The notes below the pieces were generated by a model, which was given only the letters and a program-made list of their open reading frames with translations, had not been told where the DNA came from and searched no databases. Below are positions 29,438 through 38,464 of a stretch of 64,000 bases of DNA, one piece after another; the first letter of the stretch is position 1, and each line of letters begins with the position of its first letter. This DNA is from Varunaivibrio sulfuroxidans (GTDB taxonomy: Bacteria > Pseudomonadota > Alphaproteobacteria > Rhodospirillales > Magnetovibrionaceae), in the NCBI RefSeq assembly GCF_029318635.1, contig NZ_CP119676.1, positions 1,043,501-1,107,500 of the forward strand, read 5' to 3'. Both the position numbers and the translations under genes were made by a program.

Positions 29438-30829
29438 TTATTCCGTTTTACATGCATCGCCGTGGATGTAGACACAGCGGTTGCGGCCGTCTTTCTTGGC
29501 GGTGTAAAGCGCGGTATCGGCGCGCGAAATGATTTGTTCGAAATCGGGGTGGCCGTCATGCAGGGCGACGCCGATGCTGGTGGTGACCCGAATCGGCTTC
29601 TGGTCCGGGGCCGTGAAAGAGGCCTGGGCCACCGCCTCGCGGATTTTTTCCGCAAGTTGCATCGCCCGTTCCTCGTCCATATCACCCAGAAGGATCAAAA
29701 ACTCCTCGCCACCGTAGCGAAAAACATAATCGTTAATCCGCACATTGAGCGATAAAATTTCCGCGAACTGATGTAATATCCGATCGCCGAAATCGTGACC
29801 ATAGCTGTCGTTGACCTTTTTAAAGTGGTCAATATCCAGCAAAAGAACCGCATAAGGATGGCCATGCTTCATGCTGATGCCGGTTTCGTGCTGCATGATC
29901 GTGGACAGGTATCTTCGGTTGAAAACGCGAGTCAGAGAATCGCGCCCGCTTTCCAATTCGAGGGTCTGCTTAATCAATTCCGACATCGTCCAAGCGGCAT
30001 GATCCACGGCGTCGTTCAGTTCCAAAAGAGCCCGCTTGAAAATTTCATCGTTGCCTTCGCGGCGATTTTTGGATGCGACGTCACACAGGACGTCGATCTT
30101 GCGCACCTGATTGAGTAAGTCGTCGCCTCCAAATCCGTCGGCGAACATGAACGGCGCACGATGTTCGACCCAAAGGCCGAATTCCGAACGCCCCAAGGAG
30201 CGGCACTGCACCGCGCTACGGGTCCTGTTTTGGTATAAGGCGAGAACGTTCTCGCGCATCCAGTCGAAGAGATATGAGCGCAATCGTTCGCAATCGAGGG
30301 CGAGCACGTAAGGTGGGATTTGCATACGCAAGGAACTGACATTGCGATCGTTGGCGATCATGCCGCTCATATAACTTTCGTTCATTAACGAAATGACATG
30401 ATCGAGGAGTTCGTTGACAAGCACCAAAGAGCGCACCAGATCGCCGCGCCCCATATCCGACGCCATAATGCACGCGCTGAGTTCGCGCCGCAGGATACGG
30501 ACACCCTCCACCACCAAATAAAGGGGGATGTTGATGCGCGCATGCGCTTGGCCGACCTCTCTTTGGCGGGCGATCAAGGCGTCGATGTCCGCCGCCGTTT
30601 TCGGTTTGAAAAGAGATTCGACCCACACCACCATGGAGTGCGTCAACCGGGTCGCCACCAATTCGCTGTTGAGGAAGGCATCGGCCTCGGGGTGGCCGAG
30701 CAATTCGCTGTAAAACACATTGACCATGGCGGGAATTTCAGGAGCCACGATTTGCGCAATCTTGGCGACTAAGGCGTCTTGCCGACCGAGATAAATCTCG
30801 TGCAGTTTCTCGCGGTCAATCGCTGCCAT
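29438..30829 (-). CDS. Globin-coupled diguanylate cyclase (DosC-like)
   Basis: 463-residue soluble signalling protein. Residues 1-150 form a sensor globin: distal Tyr40 (VFYSELLG) and proximal haem His96 in GQAHARINIPL. A middle helical region follows (about 160-290), then a GGDEF domain with active-site GGEEF at 373-377 and an RxxD inhibitory site (RIND) at the expected spacing before it. It should make cyclic di-GMP in response to O2 or another haem ligand and be feedback-inhibited. The ATG at 30829 has GGGGAG upstream. Single-gene unit. Confidence 0.92.
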   Translation of the reverse strand: MAAIDREKLHEIYLGRQDALVAKIAQIVAPEIPAMVNVFYSELLGHPEADAFLNSELVATRLTHSMVVWVESLFKPKTAADIDALIARQREVGQAHARINIPLYLVVEGVRILRRELSACIMASDMGRGDLVRSLVLVNELLDHVISLMNESYMSGMIANDRNVSSLRMQIPPYVLALDCERLRSYLFDWMRENVLALYQNRTRSAVQCRSLGRSEFGLWVEHRAPFMFADGFGGDDLLNQVRKIDVLCDVASKNRREGNDEIFKRALLELNDAVDHAAWTMSELIKQTLELESGRDSLTRVFNRRYLSTIMQHETGISMKHGHPYAVLLLDIDHFKKVNDSYGHDFGDRILHQFAEILSLNVRINDYVFRYGGEEFLILLGDMDEERAMQLAEKIREAVAQASFTAPDQKPIRVTTSIGVALHDGHPDFEQIISRADTALYTAKKDGRNRCVYIHGDACKTE

Positions 30830-31088
30830 TTCTCCCCCTCGGATACAATATCCGAATGCCGCCCACTGCTTAATTCGTATTTTGCAAGATGAGGCCGTGA
30901 CGAAATACACCCCATACGGTCACGGGCGGGCGAAGATTACAGCGTCAGGAAAATAGAGTCCACAAAGATTCAACCCAGCGTCGCTTTTCTTTTTATGTTT
31001 ACACTTGATTATAATGCAGGGGTCTATTTTTCAAGTCCTCGTTGCTGGAATTATTGAAAAATTGGCGTATAAGCGTAGCTGATCGTTG

Positions 31089-31105
31089 TCGATACCCGGT
31101 ATCGA
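31089..31105. promoter_or_regulatory. 17-bp perfect palindrome upstream of the 2OG oxygenase gene
   Basis: TCGATACCCGGTATCGA is perfectly symmetric about its central base and lies 27 bases before the start codon, downstream of a TATAAT at 31010-31015 whose -35 box is not clear. Candidate repressor site; the regulator is unknown. Confidence 0.55.
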
Positions 31106-31131
31106 ATTCCCCCCATTTTCTCGGAGGTTGG

Positions 31132-31797
31132 ATGTACTCTCTGGCTGAATCGCAAAAAATATTCACGGATAGTCTGCGCAAATCCACCCGTAAGACGACG
31201 CCGTATCCGCATTGGTTGCTCGGCGATGTTCTTGACGACGCCGTCCTCCGCGGGTTCGAGGATCTGCCCGACGACCCGTCCGAGATGGATTATACTCAAG
31301 GTCGGCGCGCCACCAACAACGACAAGCGCGGCTACTTCGACGGCGAACGCCAGCGCAATTTTCCTTCTTGCGCCGTGCTGTGCGACACCTTGCAAAGCCC
31401 TGAAGTCGTGCGCGCCATCGAAGAAACCTGCGGCGTCGAACTCGCGGGCACGTATTTGCGGGTCGAGTACACCCAGGACCGGGATGGTTTTTGGCTGGAA
31501 CCGCACACCGACATCGGCGTCAAAAAATTCACCATGTTGATTTACCTTTCTCGCGATGAAGACGCGCACGGCTGGGGCACCGATATCTACGAAAGCCCCG
31601 AGCGCCACATCGGCGCCGCCCCTTACGTCTGCAATCACGCACTGATTTTCATCCCCGCCGACAACACCTGGCACGGTTTCGAAAAGCGCCCGATCAATGG
31701 AATACGCAAGAGCCTGATCGTCAATTACGTCACCAACGAGTGGCGCGCGCGCCACGAGTTGGCGTTCCCCGAGCAGCCCATCGGCACGCGCGCCTGA
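31132..31797 (+). CDS. 2-oxoglutarate/Fe(II)-dependent oxygenase family protein
   Basis: 221-residue double-stranded beta-helix protein. The Fe(II) ligands are seen as His125 and Asp127 (LEPHTDIGV) and His181 (NTWHGFEK), with Arg192 (GIRKSLIVNYV) in position to bind 2-oxoglutarate. GGAGG precedes the ATG at 31132; the frame is open further upstream without a ribosome site. Similar proteins are often found near polysaccharide or glycosylation genes; here the neighbour is an ELM1-like gene 24 bases downstream. Substrate unknown. Confidence 0.78.
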   Translation: MYSLAESQKIFTDSLRKSTRKTTPYPHWLLGDVLDDAVLRGFEDLPDDPSEMDYTQGRRATNNDKRGYFDGERQRNFPSCAVLCDTLQSPEVVRAIEETCGVELAGTYLRVEYTQDRDGFWLEPHTDIGVKKFTMLIYLSRDEDAHGWGTDIYESPERHIGAAPYVCNHALIFIPADNTWHGFEKRPINGIRKSLIVNYVTNEWRARHELAFPEQPIGTRA

Positions 31798-31821
31798 CCC
31801 CTTCGGGAATGAGCACACGCG

Positions 31822-32784
31822 ATGACTCCTCCTAAGCCCCCCCCCTGCTGGGCCCTCACCACCGGCGAAGCGGGAATGCGCGCGCAGGCCATCGGTCTGG
31901 CCGAAAGGATCGGGCTGGATTTCGCGGAAAAGCGCGTCCACCTGGGGGCGCCCTGGCGCTGGCTGCCGGGAAACCTGGGACGCTTCGGCGCTCTCGGGGG
32001 AGAACGGCGCACGCTAAGCCCGCCCTGGCCCCGGTTACTGATCAGCTGCGGGCGGCGCAGCGCGGCGTTTTCGATCGCGATCAAAAACGCCAGCGGTGGA
32101 AAAACCTTCACCGTACACATTCAGGACCCGCTAATCGCGCCGCGTCATTTCGATGTCGTCGCCTCCTTGCGCCATGACAAGATCGCCGGCGACAATGTCT
32201 TCGCCACCCGGGGGGCGTTGCACGGCCTAACGGCGCAAAAGCTCGCCGCCGCCGGAGCGCATTTCGCCCCGCTGTTCGCCGATCTGCCTCGCCCCCTGCT
32301 TGCCGTCCTGATTGGCGGAAACAGCAAGGCGTTCCGCTTGTCGGCGCAAAAAACGGTGGAAATCGCCGAACGGCTGAAGGCATTAATGAACCGCCACGGC
32401 GTCGGCGTCATCGTTACGCCGTCGCGCCGCACCGGGGCCGAAAATGAGAAAATTTTACGCGACCGGCTATCGGGAACCGGGGCCGTGGTGTGGGACGGCG
32501 GCGGCGAAAACCCCTATCTCGGCATGTTGGCGCTGGCCGATCACATCGTCGCCACCGGAGATTCGGTATCCATGGTGTCGGAGGCCTGCGCCACGGGAAA
32601 GCCCGTGTCGATCATCGACCTCGAAGGCGGCTCGAAACGCTTCGCCGCCTTTCACCGGATGCTCCGTGAAGAGGGCATCACACGGCCGTTCACGGGCGAA
32701 CTGGAACACTGGGAATATGCGCCGCTCGACGACACCACTTTCATCGCCGATCTCGTACGCACGCGAATGGAGTTGGAGCGTTAA
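31822..32784 (+). CDS. ELM1/GtrOC1-family putative glycosyltransferase (first copy)
   Basis: 320-residue protein of the family named after plant mitochondrial fission factor ELM1 (DUF1022), with a GT-B-like C-terminal half. Diagnostic segments: WALTTGEAGMRAQAIGLA, TVHIQDP, LLAVLIGGNSKAF, VIVTPSRRTG, ATGDSVSMVSEACATGKPV. No signal peptide. A related gene lies convergently 46 bases downstream. Bacterial members are uncharacterised; sugar transfer in envelope synthesis is inferred from fold. Confidence 0.85.
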   Translation: MTPPKPPPCWALTTGEAGMRAQAIGLAERIGLDFAEKRVHLGAPWRWLPGNLGRFGALGGERRTLSPPWPRLLISCGRRSAAFSIAIKNASGGKTFTVHIQDPLIAPRHFDVVASLRHDKIAGDNVFATRGALHGLTAQKLAAAGAHFAPLFADLPRPLLAVLIGGNSKAFRLSAQKTVEIAERLKALMNRHGVGVIVTPSRRTGAENEKILRDRLSGTGAVVWDGGGENPYLGMLALADHIVATGDSVSMVSEACATGKPVSIIDLEGGSKRFAAFHRMLREEGITRPFTGELEHWEYAPLDDTTFIADLVRTRMELER

Positions 32785-32830
32785 CCTCCCGCCGTCGGCT
32801 TTCTTTACCTCCATATCAGACGTTCCCGCG

Positions 32831-33856
32831 TCACCCCTTCTCATTCTCCTCCAGGCGACGTTTAATCTCGGCGGCGATCTCGAACGCCGCGTTCAGGGGC
32901 GGGTGGGTCTCCCGCGTCAGCGCGCCGTCCGCATCGAAGGGGACGGCCAATCCCTTCTCATACAGATCTCGGTGCAATTGCACCATTTTGTGAGAGACCA
33001 GCTTCTTCGGCGCATGAATGTATACCGGCATTCCCCCTCCCGCCGCCCGGCAGCACAGGGCGGCGTTTTCTCCACTGACAATGACGCCGTCGGCCCACGC
33101 CAAATAGCCGAAGAACGGATCGTCACCCCCGTCGCCGACGGCGTAAAGGCGGCTGCCCCCGTTCCAAACGGCGATTGTGTCGCGAAACGCGCGCGCCGCC
33201 TCTTCGCTCATGCGCGCGCCGATGTGAACCATCAAGGCCGCCGCGTTGCGCTCGGCGAAGCGCACGACGTCCGCCGCGAAATCGCGCGCCATCTGCGGTG
33301 AAAAAACGCGCCGCGGGGTATCGCCACCGACCAACACGGCAAGACGCGGCGCACCCAGGGGTTCGCAGATCTCAGCCCGGGCCTTGCGTCCCTCGTGCAG
33401 GGTTTCCTCCATCACCAGATGGGGGACGCCACCCGTCGTCATCGTGTTTTCGGCGGCGGGAATTGCATCATGGCGGGCGACGGCGATGAGATCGAAATCT
33501 TCCGCCCCGAAAGCGCCGGGAAAGTCGATATGAACCAAAAACGCCTTGCCCTGGGACAACACCTTAATGCGCCGCTCCACGGGAACCGAGCGTTTCCCTG
33601 TGGCGATCACGATATCGGGCCACGGCGCAACCAGGTTGACGCGCCCCGACTGGGTCAGCACGGCGAAACTTTCCTGCATGATGTAATCGGGCAAGGCGGC
33701 GCTGTGGGTGTAGCGCAATTCCTTGATCTCGAAACGCCAGCCCATAAGCCGCTCCAAGGCGCGACCGCAGGCCATCACCATGGCTTCACCCTCGGGGTCG
33801 TCATCGACCAGCAACCAGATGATCGGCGGGCGGTCTTGGAATTTTTTTTCGCTCAC
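32831..33856 (-). CDS. ELM1-like putative glycosyltransferase (second, divergent copy)
   Basis: 341-residue relative of the ELM1 family: HIDFPGAFGAEDFDLIAVARHD-like central segment, LAVLVGGDTPRRVFS, LMVHIGARM, FGYLAWADGVIVSGENAALCCRAAGG in the same order as the first copy. It is clearly diverged from the gene at 31822 and in the opposite orientation. Its upstream neighbour is the TPP enzyme gene, 4 bases away on the same strand, so the two probably share a transcript. Confidence 0.75.
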   Translation of the reverse strand: MSEKKFQDRPPIIWLLVDDDPEGEAMVMACGRALERLMGWRFEIKELRYTHSAALPDYIMQESFAVLTQSGRVNLVAPWPDIVIATGKRSVPVERRIKVLSQGKAFLVHIDFPGAFGAEDFDLIAVARHDAIPAAENTMTTGGVPHLVMEETLHEGRKARAEICEPLGAPRLAVLVGGDTPRRVFSPQMARDFAADVVRFAERNAAALMVHIGARMSEEAARAFRDTIAVWNGGSRLYAVGDGGDDPFFGYLAWADGVIVSGENAALCCRAAGGGMPVYIHAPKKLVSHKMVQLHRDLYEKGLAVPFDADGALTRETHPPLNAAFEIAAEIKRRLEENEKG

Positions 33857-33860
33857 GGCG

Positions 33861-35558
33861 TTAAGTCTCCCGCGCCAAAGACTGGGCCTGGGCGCGGATG
33901 GCGCTCAGCGTGGTGCGCGTCGTGCTGATGTCCGGCGCGGTGCGCAGTTCGATCACGGCGGGTTTCGCCGACGCCCGCGCGGCCTCGAACGCGGGAGCGA
34001 ACGCATCGGTGGTTTCGACCACCGCGCCAAACGCCCCGTAGGCGCGCGCCAAGGCGGCGAAATCCGGGTTCGCCAGATCGGTGGCGATGACCCGCCCCGG
34101 ATGATTGCGTTCCTGATGCATGCGGATGGTGCCCAGCATGGCGTTATTGAACACCAGTATGATCGGGTGGACGTTCCAGGCCATGGCCGTGGCGATTTCC
34201 TGGCCGGTCATTAAAAACCCGCCGTCGCCGACGCAGGCGACGCACAGCCGGGCGGGATCGGCGATCGCCGCCGCGACGGCGGCGGGCACGGCGTAGCCCA
34301 TCGCCCCGTTGGTCGCCCCCAATAGCCTACGTCCGCCGCCAAAACTTAAAAAACGCTGCGGCCATCCGGCGAAATTTCCGGCGTCCACCGTCATCACGGC
34401 GTCGGCGGGTAATGTTTCGTCCAACCGCCCCATCACCGCGCCCAGATCGAGGGCGGCATCGAAAGCGGCGGGCCGTCGGTTGGCGATGTAATCGGCCTTG
34501 GCCTCGGCGCGCCATGCGGCCCATTCGACGGCGCCGGGGGCGGGGGTGAGGTCGCGCGCGGCGGCGGCAAATTCCGCGACGGCGGCGACGATCCCCAATT
34601 CGGGAACGAACACCTTGCCCAATTCGGCGCCGTCGGGGTGGACGTGGACCAGCCCCGCGCGGCGCGCCCCCGGTTCCAACAGGGTGTAGCCCTGCGACGT
34701 CATCTCGCCCAGGCGCGCGCCCACCACCAAGATCAGGTCCGCATCCTTAAAGCGGGCGAGCAACGCCGGATCGGGACCGATCCCCATGTCGCCAACGAAG
34801 CATGGATGACGGTTATCGACGATATCGTGACGGCGGAAGGAACAGCACACCGGAAGATCCCAGGCTTCGGCGAAGGCCAGGATATCGGCGCGGGCGCAAT
34901 CGTCCCAGCCGCCGCCGCCGACCAGAACGATCGGGCGGCGACTTCGCCCCAGTACATCGCGAAGACGACCGATATCTCGCGGGGCGGGCGCGGTGGGTTC
35001 GGCGGAACGCGGCGCACAAGGGACACTTTGGGCGCTTTCGCGCAACATATCTTCGGGCAACGCCACGACGATCGGACCGGGGCGGCCGCTTTGCGCTTCG
35101 TGAAAGGCCCAGGCGATGGTCTCGGGCACATCCGCGGCCGAGGCGACCTGACGCACCGCCTTGGCCAAGGGCGCGTACATTTTCTCGTAATCGACCTCTT
35201 GAAAAGCCTCGCGGCCAAGATCCGGGCGCGCCACCTGTCCGATCAACAGCACCATCGGGGTCGAATCCTGAAACGCGGTGTGCACCCCGATCGACGCATT
35301 GCACGCCCCGGGACCCCGCGTCACCATGCATACGCCGGCCCTGCCGGTCAGCTTGCCGTAGGCCTCGGCCATGTTGGCGGCGCCGTTTTCATGACGACAG
35401 GTCACCAGATCGATGGCGTCGCGATAATCGAAAAGGGCGTCGATCACCTCAAGATAGCTTTCACCGGGCACGCAGAATATCTTTTCCACACCGTGACGGT
35501 GCAGACCTTCGGCCACCAACTGGCCGCCGGTTTTTGGATTCGCCGAGGATTCGATCAT
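33861..35558 (-). CDS. Thiamine pyrophosphate-binding enzyme, acetolactate synthase-like
   Basis: 565-residue TPP enzyme: N-terminal Pyr domain with the catalytic Glu in CRHENGAANMAEAYG, GVCMVTRGPGACN, middle Rossmann domain (about 195-340), and C-terminal PP domain with the TPP motif GDGGFLMTGQEIATAM followed by NNAMLGTIRMHQ. Start chosen at ATG 35558; the longer frame has no support. No regulatory subunit gene (ilvN) is adjacent and conserved AHAS features are only partial, so it may be an oxo-acid decarboxylase or other member, not the biosynthetic enzyme. Confidence 0.82.
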   Translation of the reverse strand: MIESSANPKTGGQLVAEGLHRHGVEKIFCVPGESYLEVIDALFDYRDAIDLVTCRHENGAANMAEAYGKLTGRAGVCMVTRGPGACNASIGVHTAFQDSTPMVLLIGQVARPDLGREAFQEVDYEKMYAPLAKAVRQVASAADVPETIAWAFHEAQSGRPGPIVVALPEDMLRESAQSVPCAPRSAEPTAPAPRDIGRLRDVLGRSRRPIVLVGGGGWDDCARADILAFAEAWDLPVCCSFRRHDIVDNRHPCFVGDMGIGPDPALLARFKDADLILVVGARLGEMTSQGYTLLEPGARRAGLVHVHPDGAELGKVFVPELGIVAAVAEFAAAARDLTPAPGAVEWAAWRAEAKADYIANRRPAAFDAALDLGAVMGRLDETLPADAVMTVDAGNFAGWPQRFLSFGGGRRLLGATNGAMGYAVPAAVAAAIADPARLCVACVGDGGFLMTGQEIATAMAWNVHPIILVFNNAMLGTIRMHQERNHPGRVIATDLANPDFAALARAYGAFGAVVETTDAFAPAFEAARASAKPAVIELRTAPDISTTRTTLSAIRAQAQSLARET

Positions 35559-35708
35559 GGCTGAACTCTCTTGTCGGTTCGCTAAGGTGGCGCATACCGG
35601 GGCGGACGCGCCGGCAGGTTGACCCGCCCCTTCGTTCGGAGACATCCTAGGCGGCGTCACCGCGTGATCGCACCTTATCTTAACCACACTTGTCCAGGAT
35701 TTTTTTTG

Positions 35709-36032
35709 ATGACGATCTTCAATAGCGCCAAATTCAGCGTCGGACAGAAAATTCATCACACTCTGTTCGATTATCGCGGCGTTATCGTCGATGTGGACCC
35801 GTGCTTTAGAACCACCGGGGGATGGGAGAGGAAGACGACGCAAGACCGGGCCCGCCGCTATGACACGCCGTGGTATCACGTTCTGGTGGACGGCGCGGAC
35901 CATCGCACTTATGTTGCCGAACGCAATCTGGAGGCCGACACGTCGGGAGACCCGATCAATCATCCCGAAGTCGCCGAACATTTCGAGGGTTACCGCGACG
36001 ATTCTTACGTTTCCCGTGACAAAACCCACTGA
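35709..36032 (+). CDS. hspQ: Heat shock protein HspQ
   Basis: 107-residue HspQ/YccV-domain protein (KFSVGQKIHHTLFDYRGV, DPCFRTTGGWERK, PWYHVLVDG, TYVAERNLE). In enterobacteria HspQ binds hemimethylated DNA and acts as a specificity-enhancing factor for the Lon protease. ATG 35709 is preceded by AGGA. It is divergent from the TPP enzyme gene and 38 bases before pyrE. Confidence 0.92.
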   Translation: MTIFNSAKFSVGQKIHHTLFDYRGVIVDVDPCFRTTGGWERKTTQDRARRYDTPWYHVLVDGADHRTYVAERNLEADTSGDPINHPEVAEHFEGYRDDSYVSRDKTH

Positions 36033-36070
36033 TCGAACCCTCTTCTGACCGAAGCAAGGCCGCTCCGCCG

Positions 36071-36766
36071 ATGAACACACCGCCGCCCGCCGCCCCATCC
36101 AATCCCGACTTGCGCCCCCACGGCGCGAAAACGGCGAAAATCCTACTCGATATCGAGGCCGTCAATTTTCGCCCCCAGGAACCGTATGTCCTGACTTCGG
36201 GTTGGGCCAGCCCCGTGTATATCGATTGCCGCAAGCTGATTTCCTTCCCTCGGGAACGCGCCCGGGTCATGGAAATGGCCGTCGATTTGCTCGGCGACGC
36301 ACTGGATTTGAGCAAACTCGACGCCATCGCCGGAGGCGAGACGGCGGGCATTCCCTACGCGGCGTGGATCGCCCAACTCCTCGATAAGTCGATGCTATAC
36401 GTGCGCAAAAAACCCAAGGGATTCGGGCGTAACGCCCAAATCGAAGGGGATATGAAAGAGGGCGAGCGGGTGCTTCTGGTCGAGGATTTAGCCACCGACG
36501 GGGCGTCGAAGATGTTGTTCGTCGATGCCTTGCGCACCGCCGGAGCCACGGTAACGGACACCTTCGTCGTGTTTTTCTACGGCGCCTTTCCGGGGGCCGA
36601 GGAAAATCTCGCCAAAAGCGGCATGACCATGCACTATCTGGCGACGTGGTGGGATGTCCTCGCCGTCGCCGAACGCGAACGTCGTTTCCCCCCGCACGTC
36701 CTGGACGGGGTGCGCGATTTTTTGACCGATCCGCTGGCCTGGTCCAAAGCCCACGGCGGCAAATAA
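36071..36766 (+). CDS. pyrE: Orotate phosphoribosyltransferase
   Basis: 231-residue pyrimidine synthesis enzyme joining orotate to PRPP. PRPP-binding motif VLLVEDLATDGASK and flexible-loop Lys region YVRKKPKGFGR are present. The N-terminal 20 residues are Pro/Ala-rich and poorly conserved, so the start may be slightly downstream. Confidence 0.94.
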   Translation: MNTPPPAAPSNPDLRPHGAKTAKILLDIEAVNFRPQEPYVLTSGWASPVYIDCRKLISFPRERARVMEMAVDLLGDALDLSKLDAIAGGETAGIPYAAWIAQLLDKSMLYVRKKPKGFGRNAQIEGDMKEGERVLLVEDLATDGASKMLFVDALRTAGATVTDTFVVFFYGAFPGAEENLAKSGMTMHYLATWWDVLAVAERERRFPPHVLDGVRDFLTDPLAWSKAHGGK

Positions 36767-36900
36767 GAATTTTCGCGGAAAGTCTTCTCCTAGGTCTGTG
36801 ACATTTTTCACAAACCAAACGTATCAGATTGGTAGGTCCTGACCCTAGTCACCTGGAACTGAAATACGGTGCACATATGACGCACGGAAAAAGGCCTCGG

Positions 36901-37034
36901 CTAGTGGATCGGGCCGACGTTTCGCTCCCGCGAACCATCGGACCGACCACTATCTATCTTTTTGTTGCAGTTTGATTTCTTCACACATTTGTGTCCAATT
37001 GCATCGGACTCAAATGTTAAACTCAAACCACTAG
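36901..37034. repeat. Dispersed intergenic repeat, copy B, with 7-bp terminal inverted repeats
   Basis: Bases 36904-37031 match copy A at 23946-24074. In this copy the ends form perfect inverted repeats CTAGTGG (36901-36907) and CCACTAG (37028-37034). Bases 36985-37017 form a hairpin (ACATTTG-x-GTCC, 9-base loop, GGAC-x-CAAATGT) inside an outer GTTTGA/TCAAAC stem. The right end contains the stop codon of the histidine kinase gene. It has no open reading frame of its own. Confidence 0.85.
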
Positions 37035-38464
37035 GAAGGGTCCGCGCGCTCCTGGGGCAGCGAAACGCGCGCCTCAAGTCCGCCTTCGGGCCGATTGATC
37101 AACACGACCTCGCCGCCGTGGGCGCGCGCGATGGAGCGCACCGCCGATAAGCCCAGTCCGACCCCACCGGTTTCGCGTGAACGGGACCTTTCGACGCGCA
37201 CGAAGGGATCGAACACCTTATCCATCATGTCAACGGGAATTCCGGGGCCTTCGTCAAGCACGCGGATAACCGCGCCCCTCTCGCCTTGCACCACCTCCAC
37301 CCGGGTCCCGCGGGCGTACTTGACGGCGTTGGCGATCAGATTGTCCATCATTCGTTTCAACGCCAACGGACGACCTTCGCAGGCGTAATGATCCGGAGCG
37401 TCGCACGTCACGTCCCCCCCCGCGTCAACCGCGTCGTCGCAGGCGCTTTGCACCAACGAGGCCAAATCGAGGCGCACCCGCGGTTCGTCCGTCACCGCGT
37501 CGCGGGCGAAATTGAGCGTGGCGGAGATCATCGCCTCCATCTCTTTCAGGTCCGCCAGCATTTTGGTCTGCTGTTCGGGATCGCCCATGTATTCGGCGCG
37601 CAAGCGAAGCCGGGTGATCGGCGTGCGCAGATCGTGGGAAATCGCCGCCAGCATGTGGGTGCGGTCGCGCACGAACGATTGCAACCGGCGCTGCATTTCG
37701 TTGAACGCCCGGGCCGCGCGCTGGACCTCGCTGGGACCTTCTTCCGCCAGCGCCGGGGCGTTGACGTCCAACCCTAAGCGTTCGGCGGCACGGGCGAACA
37801 ACGCCAACGACCCGGTCGAACGGCGCACTAACCAAAGCGAAATCAGAACGACGAGGATCGTCGAAAAAACGCTGGCGACGACATAGTGGGAGCGCCAGAG
37901 TGGTTTGGGGACGACCGCCGGAGCGGAAAAATTGAGCCACGTCCCATCCGAGAGTTGGTAGGAAATGTTTAATACCGGGCGATTGTCCCACAATCGCGAC
38001 ATGCGCGTCATATAGGCGTCACCGCCCATCATTTCGCGCATGTGGGCGTTCATCGCCCGCCAGATGGTTCGCGCCTCGACCGGACCATGATCGCTGTAAG
38101 CCATGCGCAGTCGTCCGGAACGAAAATCCCCCAGGAAATCCCGAATCGCCGAACGCACCAAGCGGGCGCGCCGATCCCAACGCAGGTTTTGCGCGGCGTC
38201 GATGGCGCTGTGTTCGGACATCGTGACCTTAAAACCCGGCCCCCAAAAAGTCCTCAGCGCCATCATGCGGCGCGGCGCGGCCATCGTCTCGCTCGCCTGC
38301 ACCACACCGGCGATCCTTTCCGCCAGATGGCGCCCGCCGACCAGGGTCAACGCCGAACGCCGATCGCCGTAAAACAAACCCAGGGCGACCACGTTGGAGA
38401 CAAGCAGACCAAGCAGAACAACCCAGACCGTTCGAGCGAACAACGACCGGGGAACGATCCTCAT
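37031..38464 (-). CDS. Sensor histidine kinase, EnvZ-like (second system)
   Basis: 477-residue kinase: transmembrane segments near residues 10-31 and 193-213, a Met/Arg-rich periplasmic domain between, HAMP linker, H-box His277 (AAISHDLRTPITR), N-box (MMDNLIANAVKYA), G1 DEGPGIP and G2 GGVGLGLSAV. It overlaps its regulator gene by 4 bases. Its TAG stop lies in the terminal inverted repeat of the dispersed element, so insertion of that element may have set the present C-terminus. Confidence 0.92.
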   Translation of the reverse strand: MRIVPRSLFARTVWVVLLGLLVSNVVALGLFYGDRRSALTLVGGRHLAERIAGVVQASETMAAPRRMMALRTFWGPGFKVTMSEHSAIDAAQNLRWDRRARLVRSAIRDFLGDFRSGRLRMAYSDHGPVEARTIWRAMNAHMREMMGGDAYMTRMSRLWDNRPVLNISYQLSDGTWLNFSAPAVVPKPLWRSHYVVASVFSTILVVLISLWLVRRSTGSLALFARAAERLGLDVNAPALAEEGPSEVQRAARAFNEMQRRLQSFVRDRTHMLAAISHDLRTPITRLRLRAEYMGDPEQQTKMLADLKEMEAMISATLNFARDAVTDEPRVRLDLASLVQSACDDAVDAGGDVTCDAPDHYACEGRPLALKRMMDNLIANAVKYARGTRVEVVQGERGAVIRVLDEGPGIPVDMMDKVFDPFVRVERSRSRETGGVGLGLSAVRSIARAHGGEVVLINRPEGGLEARVSLPQERADPS

